The notes under the pieces were generated by a model. That model saw only the letters and a list, made by a program, of their open reading frames with translations, was not told where the DNA came from and did not search any database. This document shows positions 45,056 through 53,074 of a stretch of 64,000 nt of DNA, one piece after another. A program made the position numbers and the translations under genes. The DNA is taken from assembly GCF_900116555.1 (NCBI RefSeq), contig NZ_FPAT01000001.1:310001-374000 (forward strand). The letters run 5' to 3'. The DNA is from Actinopolyspora lacussalsi subsp. righensis (GTDB taxonomy: Bacteria > Actinomycetota > Actinomycetes > Mycobacteriales > Pseudonocardiaceae). Every line of letters starts with the position of its first letter. Position 1 is the first letter of the stretch.

Positions 45056-45154
45056 GCCGAAAGTATGCCCGAGAACGGCGAGAACGACGATGACCGATTT
45101 CCGTCGCCCGCGGCACCGGAGCAGGATCGGAGGGCGGCGAGCGGAGGAACAGCG

Positions 45155-46144
45155 GTGCGCAAGATACGAAACCTCACCGGCCCCGGCGTGACCGACGAGT
45201 TCGGGATCGGCGGCACCGATCTGGGAGTGATGACCACCGCGCCGGACGGCCGGTTGGTGGCGGTCTTCGGTGACACCTTCGAGCGCGCCGGTGTGGGTGG
45301 CAGCGGCTGGCGTTCACCGGTGGTGCTCTTCGGGGATCCGGCCACGGTGCGCACCGGGATCGTCTGGACCGGTTCGACGGGCCGAGGTCGCTACGCCGAG
45401 CAGGCGCTGCCCTACCGGCACGACTCGATCATTCGCGGCAGGCGGGTCGGCACCGTGATTCCCACCGACGTCATCACGATCGGCGGAACGATGTATCTGC
45501 ACGTGATGGTCTGCGCCGGTATCGGCAGGGTGCACTGGACCGAGATACACCGCTCCACCGACAACGGGGAGAGCTGGACCCGCACCGGGGCGAACTGGCC
45601 GGGCGATCACCACGGCGGCTTGTTCCAGATGCTGACCTGGGAGCCGGGGGACGACGGCTACGTCTACTGCTTCTCCACCGGTTTCCAGCGTGACAAGGGA
45701 CTGTTGCTGCACCGCGTTCCGGCCGAGCTGATCACCGAGCCCGGCGCGTGGCGGGGATGGGGTTTTCGGCGGGGCGCGTGGGCCTGGGGCAATCCGCCCA
45801 CGGTCGCGTTGACCGGGGCTTACGGTGAGCTGTGTCTGCGTCGCGTCGAGAACCGGTGGTTGCTGTGCCTGTTCGACGCGGGCGATTACCGCGTCGACGT
45901 GTTGTCGCTCGCCCACCCCACCTCGAATCTCTACGAGGTGCCGCGCACCACGGTGCTGCGTGGCACGGCCTGGCACGAGGAGAACCACGCGACCGGGCGA
46001 GTCGCCCAGCTATACGGCTCCTACATCGTCCCGGGATCCACGTTGGACGACCTTCATCTGGTGATAAGCCAGTGGAACACCGGGCGGAACTGGCCCTACC
46101 GGGCGATGCAGTTCGCGGGGGCGCTGCCCCGCGAAGCCAGGTAG
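45155..46144 (+). CDS. DUF4185 domain protein (beta-propeller)
   Basis: A 329-residue five-bladed beta-propeller-like DUF4185 protein. Repeating blade elements are visible: LVAVFGDTFERAG, YLHVMVCAGIGRVHWTEIHRS and WGNPPTVALTGAYGELCLRR. It is related to glycosidase/sialidase-like folds, but no signal peptide is seen and no catalytic set is identifiable. The GTG at 45155 is preceded by GGAGGAAC (8 bases away); an ATG at 45065 in the same frame has a weaker site and would add 30 residues of disordered sequence. Confidence 0.75.
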   Translation: MRKIRNLTGPGVTDEFGIGGTDLGVMTTAPDGRLVAVFGDTFERAGVGGSGWRSPVVLFGDPATVRTGIVWTGSTGRGRYAEQALPYRHDSIIRGRRVGTVIPTDVITIGGTMYLHVMVCAGIGRVHWTEIHRSTDNGESWTRTGANWPGDHHGGLFQMLTWEPGDDGYVYCFSTGFQRDKGLLLHRVPAELITEPGAWRGWGFRRGAWAWGNPPTVALTGAYGELCLRRVENRWLLCLFDAGDYRVDVLSLAHPTSNLYEVPRTTVLRGTAWHEENHATGRVAQLYGSYIVPGSTLDDLHLVISQWNTGRNWPYRAMQFAGALPREAR

Positions 46145-46177
46145 GGCTTCGGAAGTCGGACGGGACCGAGCCGCCGA

Positions 46178-47395
46178 TCAGGACGCGGGCGCGGCGTGCT
46201 CGCTGTCCCGCTGCGCGAGCAGTTTTCGGATCGGTCCGAGTGCGGTGTTCACCCCGACCAGCGCGGTGGCGAAATCCCGGGCGCGGGAGGTCAACCTGCC
46301 GCGACGCAGCATCAGGGCCGCCAATTGGCGTGAGTTGCGCTGTGCCGATTCGACTCGGGGCCGTTGGGCACGTTCGTAGTCCCGCAGTGCCCGGGGCACC
46401 GTGCTCCTGTCGGCCGGGGCGAGGCGCCGTGCCAGTGCACCCGCGGATTCGATCGCCATGGCCGCGCCCACTCCTGCCGTCGGCAGGAAACCGGCCGCCG
46501 CGTCGCCGAGCAACGCGAAGCGACCCGTGGTCCAACCGTCGCACCGCACGTCGGACAGACTCCAGTAGTGGCTCTCGGGGGTGTTCGCCAGCTCGGTCAG
46601 CGCGCAGGAGGAGCGGGGGTCGAGGTTGTGCAGCCTGTCGCGGACGAGCCGGGCGAACGCCGCTGGGCCGCGGGTGGTGTCGGTACGGGGCCCGCCGACG
46701 AAGACGCCGATCCTGCCGGGAACGGGGTACAGCCCCACGAAGCACCCCGGGCCCCAGGTTTCCTGGTAGGTGTCGGGCCACTCGTCGGGATCGGACCACG
46801 TCACCCAACCACCCCAGGTGGTGTCGTGGGTATGCACCCGTTGCGGGTCGAGCACCAGGTCGCGGGTTGTGGAGTGAATCCCGTCCGCGGCGATCACGGC
46901 GTCGAACTCCGCCCGTAACTCCGTCCCGTTCTCGGTCAGGTCGACGCGAACCGTCTCCCCGGTCGGTTCGACCGCGTGCGGAGCGGTTCGGAAGGTCACC
47001 GGTGCCCCGCCGGTGGCCAGCAGTTCCAGTAACCGGCCCCGTTCGATCCCCCGGTAGTGGCCGAACTCCCCCAGCGCGGTATCCACAGAATAGTTCCGCA
47101 GCGCCGCGCCGGTGGCGGAGCACAGCCGGTAGTGACGCACCGCCACGCTCTGCTCGAGGTAGTGTCGTTCGAGACCGAGTTCGGCCAGCACCGGGTCGAC
47201 GAACGGCATGAGACCCAGCATGTACCCGGAGTCCTGCCGCTGTCCCGCACGCTCGACCAGTACCGGGTGCAGCCCCTTGGCACGCAGCGACCGCGCCAGG
47301 GTCAGACCGGCCACCCCGGCGCCGACGATCAGCACTCTCGGTTCGTGCTCACCGACTGCGGCGAGCTGCTCGGTCACGGCCGTTGGGACGAACAT
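46178..47395 (-). CDS. FAD-dependent aromatic-type monooxygenase
   Basis: A 405-residue flavoprotein monooxygenase of the PHBH/TetX-like group. The FAD motif is RVLIVGAGVAGLTLARSLRAKG, the DG motif is VIAADGIHSTTRDLVL and the GD motif is RFALLGDAAAGFLPTAGVGAAMAIES. Substrates of relatives include aromatics, tetracyclines and polyketides. It is divergent from a TetR gene, with near-perfect palindromes between, which suggests an inducible resistance or catabolic function: the TetR senses the substrate and derepresses the oxygenase. The start ATG is at 47395. Confidence 0.88.
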   Translation of the reverse strand: MFVPTAVTEQLAAVGEHEPRVLIVGAGVAGLTLARSLRAKGLHPVLVERAGQRQDSGYMLGLMPFVDPVLAELGLERHYLEQSVAVRHYRLCSATGAALRNYSVDTALGEFGHYRGIERGRLLELLATGGAPVTFRTAPHAVEPTGETVRVDLTENGTELRAEFDAVIAADGIHSTTRDLVLDPQRVHTHDTTWGGWVTWSDPDEWPDTYQETWGPGCFVGLYPVPGRIGVFVGGPRTDTTRGPAAFARLVRDRLHNLDPRSSCALTELANTPESHYWSLSDVRCDGWTTGRFALLGDAAAGFLPTAGVGAAMAIESAGALARRLAPADRSTVPRALRDYERAQRPRVESAQRNSRQLAALMLRRGRLTSRARDFATALVGVNTALGPIRKLLAQRDSEHAAPAS

Positions 47396-47414
47396 TCCCG
47401 CTTACCTCCGGATC

Positions 47415-47471
47415 ACGAGTGGACCAGCTGGTCCACTCGTAACGGTAACACCCTGTGGACCGGCTGGTCCA
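47415..47471. promoter_or_regulatory. Two TetR operator palindromes
   Basis: Operator 1 (47415-47440) is a perfect 26-bp palindrome whose half is ACGAGTGGACCAG. Operator 2 (47456-47471) reads TGGACCGGCTGGTCCA, palindromic except at the central pair. Both share the GGACC-n4-GGTCC core and their centres are 36 bp apart. Operator 2 is 18 bp before the TetR start and operator 1 is 19 bp before the oxygenase start, so one repressor controls both genes. Confidence 0.88.
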
Positions 47472-47489
47472 ATGATTTAGGGTGCGGTT

Positions 47490-48152
47490 ATGGCACTGCA
47501 CGACCTCGACGAGGAACGGCGTACGCGCGTGCTGGAGACGGCGACCGGCGAGTTCGTCCGGCGGGGATACGAACACGCCTCGCTGAACTCGATCATCCGG
47601 ACGTGCGGGATGAGCAAGAGCTCGTTCTACCACTACTTCGACTCGAAGTCGGAGCTGTTCGACACCGTCGTGACCGAAGCGATGCGCGCGCTGGGCAGTG
47701 AGCTGGCCGTGCCGGATCCGCGCGAACTGGCGGGGCCCGAGTTCTGGGAGCGAATCACGCGGCTGGCCACCCAGCTGCTGGAACTCGCGGAGCGGGGAAC
47801 CTGGGCCGCCGAGGCCGGAAAACTGTTCTACGTCTCCGACACGCCGATCGAGCACAGTCCAGCACTGCGTGACGCGATCGCGGCCGTGCGGGACTGGCTC
47901 GCTCGGGCGCTCGAAACCGGCCGCGAATGCGGGGCGGTACGGGACGACCTGCCGAGTTCGCTGCAGGCATCGCTGGTGTTCGCGGTGCTGCGGTCCCTGG
48001 ACGACTGGTCACTGCACCAGCTGCGGGAGTACTCGGCACCGGAACGCGAGCGGCTCGCCCGGGCGCAGCTGCGGACGCTGCACCGGATGCTGGCCCCCGA
48101 CTCCGTGCTGGCCGGCGACCCCGTGCCGGCCCGTGGTTCGGAGAGCGGGTAG
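47490..48152 (+). CDS. TetR family regulator
   Basis: A 220-residue TetR repressor. The helix-turn-helix is RRTRVLETATGEFVRRGYEHASLNSIIRTCGMSKSSFYHYF, with the conserved SxSxxYHYF recognition region. The C-terminal ligand pocket is helical (AIAAVRDWLARALETGRECGAV). It is divergent from the FAD monooxygenase over paired palindromic operators, so it almost certainly represses that gene and itself. The ligand is probably the oxygenase substrate. Confidence 0.9.
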   Translation: MALHDLDEERRTRVLETATGEFVRRGYEHASLNSIIRTCGMSKSSFYHYFDSKSELFDTVVTEAMRALGSELAVPDPRELAGPEFWERITRLATQLLELAERGTWAAEAGKLFYVSDTPIEHSPALRDAIAAVRDWLARALETGRECGAVRDDLPSSLQASLVFAVLRSLDDWSLHQLREYSAPERERLARAQLRTLHRMLAPDSVLAGDPVPARGSESG

Positions 48153-48198
48153 GCCCGCGCCGGCTCATCCCGGCGACGGTACCCACCCGCCGAAAGCG

Positions 48199-49902
48199 CT
48201 ACCCGATGCTGCCGACCTTGTCGGCGAGTTTCGCACGCAGCCGCGCCAACGGTCCGTCCGAACCGGACTCCCGGGTGCTCGGCTCCGGCAGCCGACCCGC
48301 CACCGCGTCGTCCAGCAGGGTTCCGACCGTCTCCTTGGCACAGCTGCGGTTGGCTCCGATCCCGCCGGAGGGACCACGCTTGATCCAGCCCACCACGTAG
48401 GTCCCGGGCCGGTCGGTGACCCGCCCACCGGAGTTCGGCACGGTCGCGGTTCCCTCGTCGAAGGGCAGGCCGGGCAACGGCGCTCCCCGGTAACCAACCG
48501 CGCGCACCACCAGTCCGGCGGGGATCTCGACGTCGTCGGCGCTGGCATCGCCGACGCGGATGCCCCGAACCGCGTTCTCTCCCATCAGCTCCAGCGGGGA
48601 AGAGTGGAACCGGAACACGACGCGACTCCGCCCGTTCACCGCGGCCTCCCCGGCCGGAGCGGACCAGTCGACGGCTTGCCGGGAGACGTCCCGCAGCAGC
48701 CCCGCCTTGTCATCGTCCCCGGCGGCGTCGATGGTGGGCTCGATTCGCGGATCGTGCGTGTCCACCACGAGTTCGATGTCCTCGCGCTGGGTGAGTTCGA
48801 GCAGTTCGGGCCTGGTGAAGGCCGCGTGCTCGGGACCACGGCGCCCCAGCAGCACCACTTCACGGACCCTGCTGGAACGAAGCAGGTCCAACGCTCGCGG
48901 CGAGATCGAGGTGTCGGCGAGCCGTTCGGGGTCGGTGCTGAGTATGCGTGCCGCGTCCAGCGCGACGTTGCCGTTGCCCACCACGACCACCCGCTCTGCG
49001 GACAGATCGACTGTCTCGGCGACGGCGTCGGGATGGCCGTTGTACCAGGAAACCAGGGTGGTGGCGCTGACGCTGCCCGCCAGCTCCTCCCCCGGAACAC
49101 CGATGTCGCGGGCCGAGGAGGCCCCGACCGCGTAGATCACGGCGTCGTGCCGAGCGCCCAACTGCTCGACGGAAACGTCCTTGCCGACCTCCACGCCGAG
49201 TCGCATCCGCAGCCGGGGGTGGGTGTGGAACCGCGCGAAGGTCTCCCCGATCCGCTTCGTCGAGGGGTGATCGGGCGCCACGCCGTATCGCACGAGACCA
49301 CCCGCCACGGGCAGCCGGTCCAGCAGGGTTACCCGGCAGTTGGTGTGCAGCAGCAGGTCCTCGACGGCGTACATCCCGGCAGGCCCGGTGCCCACGACCG
49401 CGATGTCCAGCGGCGCGAGATCACTGGGGATCGAGTGGTCGAACACCGGCGGTCCCCAGGAGTGGAAGTTGGGCGAGGCCCCGGTGGTGCTCGTCTCCGA
49501 TGCGCTGTTGGACTCCGCGCCGTTCGGCCCTGCCCCTTTCGATGCCGCGCTCTTCGATTCCGCACCGTTCGACTCCGGCAGGCCGTCGGATTCCGAAGTG
49601 AGGGCGGGTTCCGAAGCGCCGCTGGACTCCGGTTCGACGGCCGCGTCACGGTCGGCGTAGTACGCGGCGTTGATGTCGGCGTAGGCCCGGAGCGACCCGG
49701 TCAGCCGGTCCACCGGGAATATCGCGTCGACCGGGCAGGCGTCGGCACACGCTCCGCAGTCGATGCAGGTGCTCGGATCGACGTAGAGCATCTCGGTGGT
49801 GCCGAAGTCCGGCTCGTTCGGGGTGGGATGGATGCAGTTGACCGGGCACGCCGCGATGCAGGAAGCATCGGTGCAGCAGGTCTGGGTGATCGCGTAGGCC
49901 AT
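48199..49902 (-). CDS. fprB: Ferredoxin fused to ferredoxin-NADP+ reductase (FprB type)
   Basis: A 567-residue electron-transfer protein. The N-terminal ferredoxin (residues 1-70) has two clusters: TDASCIAACPVNCIHP and TCIDCGACADACPVDAI. A Ser/Glu/Asn-rich linker (about residues 85-150) joins it to an adrenodoxin-reductase-like FAD/NADPH module: DIAVVGTGPAGMYAVEDLL binds FAD and VVVGNGNVALDAARIL binds NADPH. It takes electrons from NADPH to its own ferredoxin. The gene starts 4 bp after the stop of an AurF-type diiron oxygenase, so it is most likely the dedicated electron donor of that oxygenase. The linker is longer and more repetitive than I expect for the family. Confidence 0.9.
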   Translation of the reverse strand: MAYAITQTCCTDASCIAACPVNCIHPTPNEPDFGTTEMLYVDPSTCIDCGACADACPVDAIFPVDRLTGSLRAYADINAAYYADRDAAVEPESSGASEPALTSESDGLPESNGAESKSAASKGAGPNGAESNSASETSTTGASPNFHSWGPPVFDHSIPSDLAPLDIAVVGTGPAGMYAVEDLLLHTNCRVTLLDRLPVAGGLVRYGVAPDHPSTKRIGETFARFHTHPRLRMRLGVEVGKDVSVEQLGARHDAVIYAVGASSARDIGVPGEELAGSVSATTLVSWYNGHPDAVAETVDLSAERVVVVGNGNVALDAARILSTDPERLADTSISPRALDLLRSSRVREVVLLGRRGPEHAAFTRPELLELTQREDIELVVDTHDPRIEPTIDAAGDDDKAGLLRDVSRQAVDWSAPAGEAAVNGRSRVVFRFHSSPLELMGENAVRGIRVGDASADDVEIPAGLVVRAVGYRGAPLPGLPFDEGTATVPNSGGRVTDRPGTYVVGWIKRGPSGGIGANRSCAKETVGTLLDDAVAGRLPEPSTRESGSDGPLARLRAKLADKVGSIG

Positions 49903-49905
49903 GGC

Positions 49906-50823
49906 TCAGATCAGGTTCGCTCGCTTGTAGAACCACATGGCGGGCTTGGTGAGCAGTCCGGCCGAGTCGAGGAACTCCATCAGCCCGGCGCAGCTGGAAC
50001 GCACCAGCGACTTGTAGTGCTGGTTCGCCTTGGCCTCGCGGACGGCTCGGTCCACGTCCAGTCCCGCGTTCTCGTAGACCTTCTTGTTGACCATGCTGGT
50101 GACGATGAAGTACGAGGCGGCGGCGACCACCACGGATTGGATCTGCTTGCGCACCGGCCCCACGCCGCGGAGACGCTCCTTGGTCTCCTGTCGGGCGAAC
50201 TTCATGTGCCGGGACTCCTCGACCACGTGGATGTTGTTGATGGTGCGGACGAAGGGGGCGACCCGTTCGTCGCGCATCCAGTCCCGCTGCATGACGTCGA
50301 GGACCTCCTCGGCGACCAGGATCGCGGCGTATGCCGCCTCGCCGAAGGCGAGCGTCTTGAACGCGCGGCCGAGTTCGATCACCGGGCGGGGCGGACGATA
50401 AGCGGGTGCGCGCAGCTTCGCGGCGCCGCGACCGAACATGATGGAGTGTCGGCACTCGTCGGCGATCTCGGTCAGCGCCCACTGGAAAGCGGGGTCGGCC
50501 GGATCCTTGGCGTAGAAGTCCCGCAGCACCATCTGCTGCAGGATCATCTCGAACCAGATGCCGGTGCTGGCCACGCAGGCCGCTTCCTGCCTGGTGAGCT
50601 CGCGTTGCTGCTCCGGACTCATCTCGGACCAGTAGGCGGTGCCGTAGAGCGTGCTCCACTCCGGACTCGCACCGTGGTGGTCGGTGTCGAGCGGTGTCTC
50701 CCAGTCGACCTCCTGGGCCGGGTCGTAGGACAGCGTCTCCGAGGAGTCCAGCAACCTGCGGGCGACGTCCTCACGCTCGGACGCCGCCGCGGTGGCGTCG
50801 GATCCGGTGATACTGCTGGTCAT
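49906..50823 (-). CDS. AurF-type diiron oxygenase
   Basis: A 305-residue non-haem diiron oxygenase of the AurF (p-aminobenzoate N-oxygenase) family. Diiron ligands are visible as paired Glu/His motifs: ADECRHSIMF, FKTLAFGEAAYAAILVAEEVLDV and VVEESRHMKFARQE. Members oxidise amines or hydrocarbons. The ATG at 50823 follows TAGGGAG. It forms an operon with the FprB-type reductase. Upstream, a TGTTAC/GTAACA dyad (50873-50889) may be the operator; no regulator is adjacent. Substrate unknown; fatty acid or amine oxidation are both possible. Confidence 0.85.
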   Translation of the reverse strand: MTSSITGSDATAAASEREDVARRLLDSSETLSYDPAQEVDWETPLDTDHHGASPEWSTLYGTAYWSEMSPEQQRELTRQEAACVASTGIWFEMILQQMVLRDFYAKDPADPAFQWALTEIADECRHSIMFGRGAAKLRAPAYRPPRPVIELGRAFKTLAFGEAAYAAILVAEEVLDVMQRDWMRDERVAPFVRTINNIHVVEESRHMKFARQETKERLRGVGPVRKQIQSVVVAAASYFIVTSMVNKKVYENAGLDVDRAVREAKANQHYKSLVRSSCAGLMEFLDSAGLLTKPAMWFYKRANLI

Positions 50824-50872
50824 GGGCACTCCCTACCGAAATGACGACGATATCTCGGTGCCGCCGAAATAG

Positions 50873-50889
50873 TGTTACTGAAGGTAACA
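50873..50889. promoter_or_regulatory. Operator-like dyad upstream of the AurF-fprB operon
   Basis: TGTTAC-tgaag-GTAACA, a perfect 6-bp inverted repeat with a 5-base spacer, 50 bp before the AurF start. TetR-type repressors often read such sites. The 443-bp stretch 50824-51266 around it contains no gene I can support, only the promoters of the two flanking units. Confidence 0.6.
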
Positions 50890-51266
50890 GCTACTTGCGG
50901 GTAGCCGCGAGGGTGCGACATACGCTACATCTGTGACTTACACCACAACAGAGAACGCATCGCGCTGTACACAGGAACGCGTCTCTCGTGCCCAACGAGC
51001 GAGAACGCCGAAACGAAACTCCCGGCCGAAAGTCCGGACACCTCCGGCACCGAAGCGTCACGCGCTGCGCTAGGTCGAGAACGTGGCGGAAAGGGTGATC
51101 ACAGCGGAAAACCACCGGCCAGCACACTCCTCAGCCCGACCGGTGGACGTTCCGGAAAGCTCGGCCCGGAGCAATACCGGCGCACCGAGTTTCGGGCTCT
51201 CGCCCCGACGGTGCAGAGTGGGGTGGGACCGAGGCGCCACGGCTATCACGCGGAGGCGGAAAAGCC

Positions 51267-52013
51267 ATGCACAGCGACGAGGAGATCCGAGTCGAGACCT
51301 CCGGCAAACGGGTGCGCGCGATGCTCGGCGGGCACGTGGTGGCCGACACCAGGCGGCCGGTGCTGGTCTGGGAACACCCCTACTACCCCACCTACTACGT
51401 TCCCGAGGCCGACGTGCGGGCCGAGCTGGGCAACACCGGCGAGATGCGGCACTCGCGGCGGCTAGGCGAGGGCACGATCCACGACGTGGTCACCGACTCG
51501 ACCACGGCCCCGGCGGCCGCGATCGGCTACCGGAACTCCCCGGTCGCGGAACTGCGGGACCTGGTCCGGCTGGACTGGAACTCGATGGACGAGTGGTTCG
51601 AGGAGGACGAGCCGGTCTACGTCCACCCGCGCGACCCGTACAAGCGGGTGGACATCCTGGAAAGCTCGCGGCACGTGCAGGTGCGGCTCGACGGCGTCAC
51701 CGTGGCCGACTCGCACCACCCGCGAATCCTGTTCGAGACCGGCCTGCCGCCCCGCTACTACCTGCCGCTGCCCGACGTGCGGATGGACCTGCTGCGGCCC
51801 AGCGACCACGAGACCCAATGCCCGTACAAGGGGACCGCGGGCTACTGGCACGTGCACACCGGTGAGGCCGAGCACCCCGACACCGTGTGGACCTACCGCA
51901 CCCCGCTGCCGGAGAGCCACAAGATCGCCGGGCTGGCCTGCTTCTACGACGAACGCGTGGACATCCTCCTGGACGGCGAGCCGCAGCGGCGACCGGAGAC
52001 TCCGTTCTCCTGA
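51267..52013 (+). CDS. Tandem DUF427 protein
   Basis: A 248-residue protein with two DUF427 domains. The first (residues 14-120) reads KRVRAMLGGHVVADTRRPVLVWEHPYYPTYYVPEADVRAEL, the second (about 125-240) RHVQVRLDGVTVADSHHPRILFETGLPPRYYLPLPDVRMDL, and CPYKGTAGYWHV marks its conserved loop. The fold is a small beta-roll with conserved Arg, His and Tyr; function unknown. It is monocistronic. The GTG-like start context includes a weak AGGCGGAAAAGCC site. Confidence 0.83.
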   Translation: MHSDEEIRVETSGKRVRAMLGGHVVADTRRPVLVWEHPYYPTYYVPEADVRAELGNTGEMRHSRRLGEGTIHDVVTDSTTAPAAAIGYRNSPVAELRDLVRLDWNSMDEWFEEDEPVYVHPRDPYKRVDILESSRHVQVRLDGVTVADSHHPRILFETGLPPRYYLPLPDVRMDLLRPSDHETQCPYKGTAGYWHVHTGEAEHPDTVWTYRTPLPESHKIAGLACFYDERVDILLDGEPQRRPETPFS

Positions 52014-52148
52014 CGGACGACCCACCACAGTGGCCGGGTGAGGGCGGGGGCGTGCGGCTCTCGGCCAGAGTGGTGCGAAAGCGGGAACGAGCCGAGCTTT
52101 CCCGACGAAACCCAGGACATGCCACCGGGTCCGTGGTGTGATCGGGAT

Positions 52149-52316
52149 ATGCGACGAGGACGCAACGGGCACCCGTGCGAACCGGACACTTCACGAATGG
52201 GATTGTGGCGCTGCGAGGAGTGCGGGCAGCAGTGGGAGATTCACGGCGTGGAAGGTAATCCCCAAGTCCGCAGGGTCAGCCGCGTCGGGTGGTTCATCGC
52301 CAAGCTCTTCGGCTGA
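52149..52316 (+). CDS. Small zinc-ribbon-like protein
   Basis: A 55-residue protein: HPCEPDTSRMGLWRCEECGQQW holds three Cys and a His that could bind one zinc (Cys at HPC, CEEC). The rest is basic (RRVSRVGWFIAKLF). Too short for a family call. Start ATG at 52149 lacks a strong ribosome binding site. The codon pattern is GC-rich like neighbouring genes. Confidence 0.5.
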   Translation: MRRGRNGHPCEPDTSRMGLWRCEECGQQWEIHGVEGNPQVRRVSRVGWFIAKLFG

Positions 52317-52430
52317 ACCACCGTCGGACGCTGTTCAGCCGAACCTCGGAGGCTTTGCTTCGAGTTCGCAGCGCACCGGCTCCCCGTGGGCTCCAGAGAC
52401 CTCCCAGGGATCGGGGCTGTTTCCGGTCTC

Positions 52431-52482
52431 GGACCGCGGCCCCCGACAGCCTCACCCGACCCCGGAACCAGGCCGCCGTCCG
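52431..52482. repeat. Left copy of a 52-bp dispersed repeat
   Basis: A block ending CGGAACCAGGCCGCCGTCCG recurs at 56600-56651 with roughly 85% identity by eye. The two copies flank the HTH-rich segment of the island. Origin unknown. Confidence 0.65.
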
Positions 52483-52548
52483 TTTTTCTGTTGAGCCGGA
52501 GGCGATGCCGGGGCTCGGGTCCCGCGTGGACCCGTAAGGCTGCGAGTC

Positions 52549-52680
52549 CCCCCTCGATCTCGGGTGTGTCGTGAATTGGACACAGTTTTCCCGAGATCGA
52601 GGGGGAGGTGAAGCTTCTCGGTATACCGGAATTGTGACTTCGGAGCTTCACCCCGCGCGGGGTGTTACACCCGCGCCGAG
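52549..52680. repeat. Three consecutive inverted repeats (structured noncoding stretch)
   Basis: First, CCCCCTCGATCTCGGG (52549-52564) pairs perfectly with 52590-52605; inside its 25-base loop TGTGTC pairs with GACACA. Second, GGTGAAGCT (52607-52615) pairs with AGCTTCACC (52644-52652). Third, near 52654-52676, GCGCGGGGTG is nearly complementary to CACCCGCGC. Either a terminator array, a structured RNA or transposon-end remnants. Within the gene-free stretch 52317-53074. Confidence 0.7.
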
Positions 52681-52949
52681 CCGGGGGTTACGCGCAGTGC
52701 CGGGATGATGGCCGGGCTGCGCGAGCATGAGCGCCAGGGCTTACCAAGGACACGGCCGGGTTCGCCTAGATCGTGCGTTGCCTGACGCGCGGACTTCACG
52801 CCCTCTGACGGCGGTCCGCACGGCTGTGAACCGTGGCCAGGACTTGTAACCCTACCCACACGCTGCCTGGGGTGCGCGTGGCGGGAAGTCTATTCCGTGC
52901 TAGACTCAGCACTGTTGTTTTGTCTTCTTGGCGGATACAAAATAACACG

Positions 52950-52982
52950 GAGTCCCCTGGTCACGATCAGGGGACTCTTTTT
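52950..52982 (+). terminator. Rightward intrinsic terminator
   Basis: GAGTCCCCTG (52950-52959) pairs with CAGGGGACTC (52968-52977), followed by a run of five T. This is a classical factor-independent terminator reading left to right. The stem is GC-rich, loop 8 bases. Confidence 0.8.
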
Positions 52983-53007
52983 CGTCCGTGACCGAGCGTG
53001 CACACAT

Positions 53008-53039
53008 AAAAAGCACCCTCGGAGCGAATCCGAGGGTGC
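53008..53039 (-). terminator. Leftward intrinsic terminator after the TPR-HTH gene
   Basis: GCACCCTCGGA (53013-53023) pairs with TCCGAGGGTGC (53029-53039) around a 5-base loop; read leftward it is followed by five T (53008-53012). It ends the transcript of the gene stopping at 53075. Confidence 0.85.
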
Positions 53040-53074
53040 GAAACTGTTCGGCTGAGGATCAGTCGAACCGGGGT

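Larger units (their letters stand above)
52903..53071. repeat. Left copy of a duplicated terminator block
   Basis: This 169-bp block is repeated in the same orientation at 54348-54514 (both begin GACTCAGCACTG and end GATCAGTCGAACCGG). Identity is clear over the two hairpins and both ends, weaker between. The right end of the copy carries the last codons of a DUF397 gene (Arg-Phe-Asp-stop, read leftward) with no DUF397 gene attached, so it marks a recombination scar. Confidence 0.8.

Noticed and set aside
47698-50844. A 1048-codon rightward frame over the fprB and AurF genes
   Set aside because: It overlaps the minus-strand genes with recognisable ferredoxin, FAD and diiron motifs; its own sequence is low in conserved features.
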